Shown here one piece after another: positions 1 through 7,530 of a stretch of 37,546 nucleotides of DNA. Within the stretch, counting starts at the first letter, position 1. Every line of letters begins with the position of its first letter. Position numbers and translations under genes: made by a program. The notes beneath the pieces were generated by a model. The model was not told the origin of the DNA, ran no database searches, and was given only the letters and a program-made list of their open reading frames with translations. The stretch covers positions 1 through 37,546 of the forward strand of contig CAIPFE010000031.1 of the NCBI GenBank assembly GCA_903864275.1. Direction: 5' to 3'. This DNA comes from an uncultured Mucilaginibacter sp. (GTDB lineage: Bacteria; Bacteroidota; Bacteroidia; Sphingobacteriales; Sphingobacteriaceae).

Positions 1-15
1 TAAAGAAGTCAGTTA

Positions 16-135
16 TCAATAACCACTTTTAATAACTAACTTTGAAAACGCTTTTACAGCTCTCGCTGCTATCGTTCGCCAGCTAATTGCCTGGTCACTT
101 TGCCACGGAATCAGGTGGTCAACATCCCCGGAATA
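16..135 (-). pseudogene. Possible HNH-endonuclease remnant
   Basis: A 39-codon stretch between two in-frame stops contains DVDHLIPWQ, which resembles the DHxIPW core of HNH nucleases. It has no start codon and no second half with the Asn/His and Cys residues of that fold. If the match is real, this is debris of a nuclease gene at the edge of the mobile region. The stretch is short, so chance resemblance is possible. Confidence 0.25.
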
Positions 136-158
136 TCAAATCCTAACAGCATTGGCAA

Positions 159-392
159 TTATTTGCCATCATAGTCGATTGTATTGTTATTGTCGATATT
201 TCTATCGCACCCCTTGAAAACCACCCCAGCTATAACAAACAAAATCAATCCAACGATAATATTTTTTATATTATTACCGAAGGTACTTTTGGTTGCCGTG
301 TCTTTAAATATTACTTGTCTAACAAATGCGCCGACAAACAAGCAAATCCCTCCAATAATAGGGATAACAACGATCATTATTACGATATCCAT
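159..392 (-). CDS. Small two-helix membrane protein
   Basis: A 77-residue protein of unknown function. Residues about 3-25 and 44-61 are hydrophobic and long enough to span the membrane; the loop between them is charged, and the C-terminus (CDRNIDNNNTIDYDGK) is polar and Asn/Asp-rich. It starts at ATG. The opposite strand is also open, but its product is a mirror of this hydrophobic one. No family is recognised. It lies next to an integrase and an HNH-like remnant, so it is probably mobile-element cargo. Confidence 0.5.
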   Translation of the reverse strand: MDIVIMIVVIPIIGGICLFVGAFVRQVIFKDTATKSTFGNNIKNIIVGLILFVIAGVVFKGCDRNIDNNNTIDYDGK

Positions 393-526
393 CTGCTTAT
401 GAAAGGTTAATCAACAGTGCCAAAGACAAAGGTAAAAGAAAACCGCCTTTATTCAAGTCGGTTAAGGTTCTGCTCCCTTTAAGTTCACCTTTCTTTAGTT
501 GACCTAACGCTTCATATAAATGATTC

Positions 527-1420
527 TTATAAATCATTCATCGGGTGTTTTGTCATTTGAGACCGCAAATGTTCTGCGCTTGCCGACAAGTAAATCGTTG
601 TAGTTTTGATGTCACTATGTCCCATCATTTTAGAAAGACTATAAATATCACACCCACCCTCCAGCATAAGGGTAGCAAATGTGTGACGTAGTTTATGAAC
701 ACTAAATGGAATTCCAAATGATTTACGCATTTGATCCACCAGTTTTTTTAGACCGTTTCCTGTAAAACCTATATTACTGCGTAGGGATGAGAAGAATTCA
801 GGATTTGTTTTATTGAGCCTTTTTCGTTCATCCTTATATCGTTTTAGACTTTGCGCCAGGGTGAAGCTAATGGGTATGATTCTGTCTTTTTTGCCTTTGC
901 CTTGATCAACAAAAATGGTGAGATTATCCATATCAATATCGGTGAACTTAAGATTTAGTAATTCTTGTTTTCGTAATCCGGCAAATATGAAAATTGAAAA
1001 AATTGCATGATTTCTATACCGCAGAAATGGATATTGATACGGATAGTTATATACCAGTTCCAATAGTTTAAGTGAGTCTTGCTTGGTTAATTTTAATGGC
1101 AGACGTTTTTCTTTTTTTGGTATTTCAATGTCGAGAATAGGATTCTTCGCCATGTACCCCTGCTTCATGCACCATCGGAAAAACACCAAGAGGCTCTTGT
1201 GATAGACAATAAAAGTGTTCACTGACCATTTTCGTTCCGTGCGCCCCATGTAAAACACTGCCCGCACATTTTCATCAGTTATCTGACTTAGTTCAGAGAC
1301 ATGGGCAAACCGGCAAAAACAGGTGATAATATATCTATATCTTTTAATGGTATTTATTGAGTAACCTTTGATTGAGAGCGAATACTCACAAAACTTTGCT
1401 AACAGTATTTCTATGTCCAT
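527..1420 (-). CDS. Tyrosine recombinase/integrase (first copy)
   Basis: A 297-residue Xer/phage-type tyrosine recombinase that would cut and rejoin DNA at attachment sites. The N-terminal SAM-like DNA-binding domain covers about residues 1-100 and the catalytic domain 110-290. All catalytic positions are visible: R150 in AGLRKQE, a lysine in KGKKDR, H242xxR245 in HKLRHTFA, H268 in GHSD and the nucleophile Y277 in TTTIYLS. The frame can be extended upstream to a GTG at 1480, but the ATG at 1420 gives a normal N-terminus and is preferred. It lies on the 3' (chromosome) side of the tRNA-Lys fragment, so it probably belongs to a different or older element than the recombinase at 1777-2709. Confidence 0.9.
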   Translation of the reverse strand: MDIEILLAKFCEYSLSIKGYSINTIKRYRYIITCFCRFAHVSELSQITDENVRAVFYMGRTERKWSVNTFIVYHKSLLVFFRWCMKQGYMAKNPILDIEIPKKEKRLPLKLTKQDSLKLLELVYNYPYQYPFLRYRNHAIFSIFIFAGLRKQELLNLKFTDIDMDNLTIFVDQGKGKKDRIIPISFTLAQSLKRYKDERKRLNKTNPEFFSSLRSNIGFTGNGLKKLVDQMRKSFGIPFSVHKLRHTFATLMLEGGCDIYSLSKMMGHSDIKTTTIYLSASAEHLRSQMTKHPMNDL

Positions 1421-1421
1421 A

Positions 1422-1438
1422 TACAGATTGTATCTGTA
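1422..1438. promoter_or_regulatory. 17-bp palindrome just upstream of an integrase start
   Basis: TACAGAT-TGT-ATCTGTA has perfect 7-bp arms and ends one base before the preferred ATG of the integrase. Its position suits an operator or arm-type binding site controlling that gene. This is inference from symmetry alone. Confidence 0.35.
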
Positions 1439-1542
1439 CAGAAAAACTTGAAGGCAAATAATAGCCCACGACCTATTCACAACAAGAGGTGGTCGTTCAA
1501 AATGAGTGTTTTTCCAAAATAGCCCTTAGAATATAACGATTG

Positions 1543-1585
1543 TGCCCCCAGCAGGATTCGAACCTGCGACCGTCTCCTTAAAAGG
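1543..1585 (-). repeat. 3' fragment of tRNA-Lys(UUU), probable att junction
   Basis: Read on the minus strand the segment gives the anticodon loop CTTTTAA, the 3' anticodon strand GGAGA, variable bases CGGTC, a perfect T-arm (GCAGG-TTCGAAT-CCTGC) and the acceptor end TGGGGGCA. The 5' half is missing: the bases before the loop read CACTAAC instead of a strand pairing with GGAGA, so no functional tRNA is made. Tyrosine integrases commonly cross over in this part of a tRNA and leave a 3' fragment at the junction distal to the restored gene. The element then lies on the 5' side of the fragment, that is at higher coordinates here. Confidence 0.8.
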
Positions 1586-1776
1586 TTAGTGACCAACCCT
1601 TTTTGGTGGAAAAACCTTTATGGAATAAGGGTAAAATTGCAATTGATGGATGTTTTTATAGGTCATTCTTTCGACCTACTTACCAACCCAATTTGAAAGT
1701 TAGAAATCACCTCTTTGGTGTGTTTCTGTAAAGATATTAATTTAATAATAAACAGGTCATGCTATTTATAGCAGAC

Positions 1777-2709
1777 TTAGATTAAAGAATCAATACTCAT
1801 TTTTTCTACATCTTCACGCATTTCTTCTACTGGCAAGCAACGCAAATACACCGCAGTCATTTTAATATCTTTATGCCCAAGCAATTCTTTTAATTTAAAT
1901 ACATTATGGCTTTGCTTTAAAAAGTTTATAGCGAAAGTGTGTCTGAACTGGTGAAGGTGAAAACGAACTTTAGATGTTCTATTTAGCTTGGTTACCAAAT
2001 GTTTTAACCCGTCATAACTTAATTGCTTGTCACCTGTACTAGATACCAATAGGTACGAAGTTGTGTATTTTTTGCGCTCCTGCAAATAGTCTTTTAATAC
2101 AGTCATTAACTGAGAGGTTAATGGTATGCACCTTGTATTTCCACCTTTTGAGGTTTCGGAGCGGACTGTTAATAATTTTCGCTCTAAGTCCAAGTCTCGA
2201 ATTTGAAGCAACATTAATTCCTCCTTCCGCAATCCACAAAAGAGTAAGATAGTGAATATCAATATGTTCCTTTTGAGAATCAATAGATTGTTATTATGCT
2301 GCAAATAAACAGCGGTAAATATTTTTTCCACTTCTTCCTTTTTCAAAAATTGTCTTTCCTCATAAACAGGGGAAGGACGTCTCATTAGCTTAAATGGATT
2401 GGTTGGAATATGTCCCCTCGTTTCCAACCATTCAAAAAAACACCTTAATTTGCTCCAATAAGTGACGATAGTAGATTTCTTCACCCCGATTCTTATCATC
2501 CCTTTTCCAACAATTCTTTTACGCTCGTCTAAGTTTTTAAAAAACTTTGTAACCGTCACGGTATTTATTTCAGTAAGCTGTAGATCAGGCACCAGTTTAT
2601 TAAACGTGCCAAACATGTCTCGATAACCCTTCAATGTTTCTGGTCTTAATTTTCTTGAAAACTCACATTCCCAAATAAATTCCTGAAAAAGTTGTTGAAT
2701 ATCTTTCAT
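1777..2709 (-). CDS. Tyrosine recombinase/integrase (second copy)
   Basis: A 310-residue tyrosine recombinase. The core-binding domain is about residues 5-105 and the catalytic domain 115-300. Catalytic residues seen are R161 (CGLRKEE), K188 (TSKGG), H253xxR256 (HLHQFRHTFA), H279 (GHKD) and Y288 (AVYLR). The frame opens with a TTG at 2739, but the ATG at 2709 gives a normal N-terminus. Its 3' end lies 190 bp from the tRNA-Lys fragment, the usual place for the integrase of a tRNA-targeting element, so it is the best candidate for having inserted the DNA to its right. It is only distantly similar to the neighbouring recombinase. Confidence 0.9.
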   Translation of the reverse strand: MKDIQQLFQEFIWECEFSRKLRPETLKGYRDMFGTFNKLVPDLQLTEINTVTVTKFFKNLDERKRIVGKGMIRIGVKKSTIVTYWSKLRCFFEWLETRGHIPTNPFKLMRRPSPVYEERQFLKKEEVEKIFTAVYLQHNNNLLILKRNILIFTILLFCGLRKEELMLLQIRDLDLERKLLTVRSETSKGGNTRCIPLTSQLMTVLKDYLQERKKYTTSYLLVSSTGDKQLSYDGLKHLVTKLNRTSKVRFHLHQFRHTFAINFLKQSHNVFKLKELLGHKDIKMTAVYLRCLPVEEMREDVEKMSIDSLI

Positions 2710-2822
2710 ACAACTATTTTGGAATAGTTTGGTATTCAATAATAGGGAGGTGATTTTTTCCTTAGGACGTAATTAACCGCCCTATTATCTAAAATGGTTT
2801 TCTCATAGTATTAATCAATAAC

Positions 2823-3992
2823 ATGATTAACGACTATGACCATTCAAAACCTTTCACCCCCATCGGCTACACTAACTTTCGCAATCAGAACCAGCTTTTT
2901 GGGATCAAGTTGCAAGATCGCTTTTCTCACATTTACAGTATTGGAAAGACAGGGAGCGGAAAGACCACTTTGCTCTTAAACATGGCCATAGATGATATTT
3001 ACAAAGGGCACGGCGTGATACTCATAGAACCCCACGGGGATGCCTGTGTGAGGCTTTTAGAGCAAATCCCGGAGCATCGCAGGCGCGATGTCATATATTT
3101 TAATGCGACAGACGAGAGCCACCGCACCGGCTTTAACCCACTTCTCAATGTACCAGTTGAAGAACGGCATTTGGTAGCTTCCGAAATTGTGATGTCATTC
3201 AAAAAGATATGGGCTGACAGTTGGGGGCCACGGTTGGAGTACATTTTGCGCTATGCCATTTTAACCCTGCTGGAATATCCAACAGCAACGCTGTCGGATA
3301 TTCAACCGCTGTTGTTAGACCAGGCATTTAGAAACATGGTACTGCTTTATACCGACAATACCGCCATACACTCATTTTGGCACAATGAGTTTGACAAGTA
3401 CCCGGCCAGCTTGAAAGCTGAAAGTATTATGCCGATACTCAATAAAGCCGGCGTATTTAATGCAAATACAATACTGAAAAGTATTGTTGGCCAACAGGAA
3501 AGTATCTCACTGGAAGACATCATGAATAAAGGCAAGATTTTGATCTGTAACCTTTCAAAAGGCATTATTGGTGAAGACGTATCACAAATATTGGGAAGCC
3601 TATTAACGACCAGTATCCAAACTGCTGCCATGCGCAGGGCGAAACTTGTCGAACAAGACCGAAGACCCTTTACGGTATTTATAGATGAATGCCATTCATT
3701 CATTACGAATTCATTCACCACCATGCTGTCAGAAGTCCGCAAATACAAAGTCGGCTTGTTCTTGACGCATCAATATTTAGATCAACTACCTGAAGAAGTA
3801 CGTAGTGGTGTTTTAGGTAATGTTGGTACGATCATTTGCTTTCGCCTGGGAACGCAAGACGCAAAAATAATGGCGGAAGAATTCTATCCAGTCTTTACAC
3901 TGGATGATTTTATCAACTTACCGAAGTTCAATATCTATATAAAATTGTTGATTGACGGAATTGGCGGCAAGGGATTTAGTGCAACGATTTAG
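2823..3992 (+). CDS. VirD4/TraG/HerA-type DNA-translocating ATPase, short form
   Basis: A 389-residue ATPase of the type IV coupling protein/HerA group, expected to pump DNA. Walker A is GKTGSGKT (41-48), Walker B is TVFIDECH (D288), and LTHQY follows as the sensor-like strand. There is no N-terminal transmembrane segment and almost no sequence outside the motor domain. The motor aligns throughout with that of the 975-residue protein at 15258-18185 (EPHGD/DPHGD, LSKGIIG/LSQGLLG, GNVGTIICFRLGTQDAK/ANAGTRICFRLGDTDAK). It stands next to the integrase and reads away from it. It could be the coupling ATPase of a mobilisable island or a defence-type HerA; no relaxase is seen nearby. Confidence 0.8.
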   Translation: MINDYDHSKPFTPIGYTNFRNQNQLFGIKLQDRFSHIYSIGKTGSGKTTLLLNMAIDDIYKGHGVILIEPHGDACVRLLEQIPEHRRRDVIYFNATDESHRTGFNPLLNVPVEERHLVASEIVMSFKKIWADSWGPRLEYILRYAILTLLEYPTATLSDIQPLLLDQAFRNMVLLYTDNTAIHSFWHNEFDKYPASLKAESIMPILNKAGVFNANTILKSIVGQQESISLEDIMNKGKILICNLSKGIIGEDVSQILGSLLTTSIQTAAMRRAKLVEQDRRPFTVFIDECHSFITNSFTTMLSEVRKYKVGLFLTHQYLDQLPEEVRSGVLGNVGTIICFRLGTQDAKIMAEEFYPVFTLDDFINLPKFNIYIKLLIDGIGGKGFSATI

Positions 3993-4051
3993 GTTTACAA
4001 AAGCTAGAAACTATTATAGATATCATTAAGAATTATAAGGTAATTGAATCT

Positions 4052-6349
4052 TTATTGATTGAAAAAAACGCTATTTAGTTCTATCGGTGGCTTAATACGC
4101 TGTTTTCTTTTGTCCATATTACCTTCATCAAAATACCTTGATTTAATAAGAAATCCAAAGAGCCCGTCAATTACAATAATAATTGCACCAAATACAAATT
4201 TTTGACTCGCTGTGTCAAATCCTTTGGGAAAATCAAGAAACGGATTAAAAATTAACTCAAGAAAGAAAATCGTAATAGGGATTGCCCAAAATAGATTCCA
4301 CCATATTAACCTTTGCCATTTCTTAAATTCTTTTTCTTTATACTCCTCTTGTAAAAGAGATAGCAAACCGCTATTTTTAGATTTAAGCGTTTCTAATTCC
4401 TTGTTTTTCCCTTCGGCCTCAAAATCAATTGGAATCGTACCGATAGTTGTTGTTCTTGTTTTTTTTCTTGCTTTGGTCAAATCACTATTCAATTTTACTG
4501 CCGCATTTTTGTAAAGGTCTCGCTCTTGTTCTAAAGATTGTTTTTTAAATTCAAGTTCTATCGCTTCTTGACTCATTGAACTGACTGATTTAGATTGATT
4601 TGCTAATGCATCTTTGGTTTTTTGTAATTCAGACTCTCTTGCTAAAATTTCTTTGTTCAGTTGCGATTCTATAAAATCGCCATGATTAAAGCCTGGCTTT
4701 AACTGTTCCTTCTTATATCTTTCAAGAAACAATTCTTCAGAAATTAAATTATAAACCACTTCTTCATTATCAATCCCTTGGGTCTTCAAGTAGTTTACAA
4801 TACTTTGAATGTCTTGTGATTTTTGCACATCGCGGTTAAATCCCTTGGATGTAATAGCTTTAATGAAAGCTTTTTTGTAATCATCTGTTTTTATGGGTAA
4901 GACTTTAACAAGTTTATTAAGCAAAAATGAAGGTCGAAAAAAAACGGGAAATCCTTTGTCTGTATTATCATTACGGAGGTTATATTTATCATAGTCAATT
5001 AAAACTTCATCGAGCGTAATGGCATAATATTTTACAGAATTCAATGTCGGAGCCTGATTTTGATTAATTTTTGATGCTCGCTGACTTAAAATTATTTCTC
5101 TTAGTGTTATATCATGTTTAATCTGTTTATCACTTCTATATATAGGCCTGAATTGAGAACCTTTCTTTGAGAAATATTCTTTTCTGACATCGTTTTTGTA
5201 ATCTATGAATCGGCTGTATTCTTGTATTCTGACATTTAAATAGTCCTCTCCAATCTGTTCAACCCGCTTTTTATTTCGTGAAATGTCAATACTGCTTTTT
5301 AATAATAATGTCGTGGAAAGGTCAATAATAGTAGATGGGTGTACTGTAGAGCTTCTATTATCCAGAAGATTTTGGTAAAATTGATTGGAAAATGGGTCAA
5401 GATCATTTGTACGCAGCATTGCTTTTACTGCAGAGTCAGATAACTTAATATCTAATTGGCCAAAGTCATCTCTTTTTCCATTTAGCTCAATTTTCGTTAA
5501 CTCTGAATAACGAAGTGCGATTTTTAAATATTGAGTGTTTGTTGTGATAAGATTGATTAACGCTTTACACGCTTCATTTTCCGGATGCGAATGTAAATTC
5601 AAGATTGAGTAAAGTACGTTCGTATCCAAATAAAGTGTCCAATTGATTAATGATTTTTCTATTCCAAAATCTGCAAGTGCAGGATTAAAACCCAACGAGG
5701 CAAATGACTGAGTTTTTTGGGCCAATTCATTGAGGAAATCTAGGTCCTGTTGAGATGCATAATCTGAAAACTTGTCGACTGTTTCTTTGAAGATTTTAAA
5801 TAGCTTTTTGTCATTTTTCAGTTTTATCATAGCGTCCTGGACAAAATCTTCATGATTATGAGGCTTTTCTCCACCGTCACGGGCTGGATGAAACATATAA
5901 ACTGCTTCTTCTCCAAACCCATAGAAACTGTTATATAAATATTCAACAAAAGCAGACCACAACAATTTTAATTGGTTTATTTCAAGTTCAATCATAAGGT
6001 CATCACTAATGAAGTTCTTGAAATTTTGAAACCGTGCATTTTCCTGATCTCTAAGCGTAACTTCTGCATTGATAAATTCTAACCTTTGGTCATTCGATAG
6101 TTCAAATATTTCAGCATTTTTTACAATCTTATCTTCACTTACTAGCTTGTCTAAAATGGCAAAGATTTCATCCTGATAAGGTTCAAATTCATACAGATTT
6201 TTTATTTGATTACATATCTCCGCTCTTTTTATTGAATTCAATTCAAATAAGGTATTAATGATAATTGAACGTATTGTATCTTCTCTCGTATCGGAAGCTG
6301 CAAGACTAAGAATTGTCAGGATTTTAACGTGTTCTTTTTTCGTAATCAT
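4052..6349 (-). CDS. Large membrane-anchored PIN-domain protein
   Basis: A 765-residue protein with, in order, a helical N-terminal region that may include a winged helix (about 1-100), a central helical part, a PIN-like nuclease domain opening with LYLDTNVLYSIL (D242), a strongly charged coiled coil (about 560-670), two transmembrane helices (about 680-700 and 718-736) and a short basic tail. PIN domains are metal-dependent RNases; further acidic candidates lie in SELTKIEL and ITLDEVLIDYD. The C-terminal anchor would hold a nuclease on the inner membrane. It is monocistronic, between an ATPase and ardC, beside a restriction-modification locus. I suggest an abortive-infection or other defence effector by context. 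The exact family is not recognised. Confidence 0.6.
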   Translation of the reverse strand: MITKKEHVKILTILSLAASDTREDTIRSIIINTLFELNSIKRAEICNQIKNLYEFEPYQDEIFAILDKLVSEDKIVKNAEIFELSNDQRLEFINAEVTLRDQENARFQNFKNFISDDLMIELEINQLKLLWSAFVEYLYNSFYGFGEEAVYMFHPARDGGEKPHNHEDFVQDAMIKLKNDKKLFKIFKETVDKFSDYASQQDLDFLNELAQKTQSFASLGFNPALADFGIEKSLINWTLYLDTNVLYSILNLHSHPENEACKALINLITTNTQYLKIALRYSELTKIELNGKRDDFGQLDIKLSDSAVKAMLRTNDLDPFSNQFYQNLLDNRSSTVHPSTIIDLSTTLLLKSSIDISRNKKRVEQIGEDYLNVRIQEYSRFIDYKNDVRKEYFSKKGSQFRPIYRSDKQIKHDITLREIILSQRASKINQNQAPTLNSVKYYAITLDEVLIDYDKYNLRNDNTDKGFPVFFRPSFLLNKLVKVLPIKTDDYKKAFIKAITSKGFNRDVQKSQDIQSIVNYLKTQGIDNEEVVYNLISEELFLERYKKEQLKPGFNHGDFIESQLNKEILARESELQKTKDALANQSKSVSSMSQEAIELEFKKQSLEQERDLYKNAAVKLNSDLTKARKKTRTTTIGTIPIDFEAEGKNKELETLKSKNSGLLSLLQEEYKEKEFKKWQRLIWWNLFWAIPITIFFLELIFNPFLDFPKGFDTASQKFVFGAIIIVIDGLFGFLIKSRYFDEGNMDKRKQRIKPPIELNSVFFNQ

Positions 6350-6548
6350 TGCTTTATTAAGGTGTTGGAAATCAACGATGAATGTAGGTATTTTTTATTA
6401 CAGTAAATAAAACCAAAAAATAAATCTGCCTAACTCTTTTGAAGTTTTCTTTGGGATACATAACTGCTTGTTAGAAATTTGAGCTGGTTAAATTTCGCCC
6501 TCACACTATTTTCCCCTGTCTTATCACGTAACCCTTTCCTGGCTACAA

Positions 6549-6566
6549 TCAAAGAAAATTCTTTGA
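6549..6566. promoter_or_regulatory. 18-bp palindrome upstream of ardC
   Basis: TCAAAGAAAATTCTTTGA is a perfect inverted repeat with 8-bp arms and a 2-bp centre, ending 17 bp before the ardC start codon. This is the expected position for an operator controlling an early-expressed antirestriction gene. No regulator gene is adjacent. Confidence 0.4.
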
Positions 6567-6583
6567 CATAAAAATTGTAAGCC

Positions 6584-7495
6584 ATGAACACAACAACACA
6601 ACATCTTGATGTATTCGCCATCATCACCAATCGCATTATTGAACAATTGGAAAATCAAGTCATTCCCTGGCGCAAGCCTTGGACGGAAGGCGGCCACCCA
6701 CAAAATCTTTTCTCTAAACGCCCCTACACAGGTATGAACACTTGGCTTTTAGGCTCATTAGGCTATGCCCAAAACTATTTCCTGACATGGAAACAATTAA
6801 AAGCAGTTGGGGCCAGTGTTAAAAAGGGTGAAAAGGGGACAATGGTAGTATTTTGGAAGCGCCTAGCACCAGAGCAAGGAAAAGACAACAAAGAACCTCA
6901 AAAAGTTAATGCTGTCCTACGCTATTATTTTGTCTATAACATTGCTCAAATTGATCATTTGCCTGATGTCCTTACTATTCCGTATCCACCGGATACCGTT
7001 AACCAAATCAGTGCCTGCGATGAAATCATTGAGCGTATGCCAAACTGTCCAACCATTAAGCACGGCAAGCAAAAGGCATATTATGACCCGCTAAACGATT
7101 ACATCAATATGCCCAAGCAAGGGTCGTTTGACAGCCTTATTAGTTACTACGGCACCTTGTTCCATGAACTCGTTCACAGTACAGGACATCAGTCCCGTCT
7201 TAATCGCAGAGAGATTGTTGAACCAAACTCATTTGGTTCTGAACTGTACAGCATTGAAGAACTGACAGCAGAAATAGGAGCCTGTTATCTCAATTCCATC
7301 ACCGGTATTATGAATAAGGAATTTGAGAACAGTGTTGCCTATATTAAGGGCTGGATTGAACGATTACGAAATGACAAGCGGCTGATTGTGTATGCCAGCG
7401 GACAAGCGCAAAAGGCGACTGATTATATTTTAAATATACAGTCGTACCAGAAAAGTGAAGAACATCTTGTTGAACAAGAAGTAGAGGCCCAGTGA
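6584..7495 (+). CDS. ardC: ArdC-family antirestriction protein
   Basis: A 303-residue ArdC-like protein. The N-terminal domain (about 5-130, with IPWRKPW and the Y/W-rich segment to GEKGTMVVFWKR) matches the ssDNA-binding domain shared with TraC-type primases. The C-terminal domain is a zinc-metallopeptidase-like fold with HELVH at 194-198 and a third-ligand region EELTAEIGACYL near 225. ArdC proteins travel on conjugative DNA and protect it from restriction in a new host. Here it lies directly before a restriction-modification locus on the other strand. The stop codon lies inside the terminator hairpin. Confidence 0.88.
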   Translation: MNTTTQHLDVFAIITNRIIEQLENQVIPWRKPWTEGGHPQNLFSKRPYTGMNTWLLGSLGYAQNYFLTWKQLKAVGASVKKGEKGTMVVFWKRLAPEQGKDNKEPQKVNAVLRYYFVYNIAQIDHLPDVLTIPYPPDTVNQISACDEIIERMPNCPTIKHGKQKAYYDPLNDYINMPKQGSFDSLISYYGTLFHELVHSTGHQSRLNRREIVEPNSFGSELYSIEELTAEIGACYLNSITGIMNKEFENSVAYIKGWIERLRNDKRLIVYASGQAQKATDYILNIQSYQKSEEHLVEQEVEAQ

Positions 7496-7506
7496 TGGGC
7501 CTTTTT
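7485..7506 (+). terminator. Rho-independent terminator of ardC
   Basis: AGGCCC-AGTGAT-GGGCCT is followed by a run of T. The ardC stop codon TGA sits in the loop. The convergent Z1 gene ends 25 bp further on, so the hairpin may also limit read-through from that side. Confidence 0.75.
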
Positions 7507-7530
7507 GTTAAATCGTTTTTTAATTATAAT

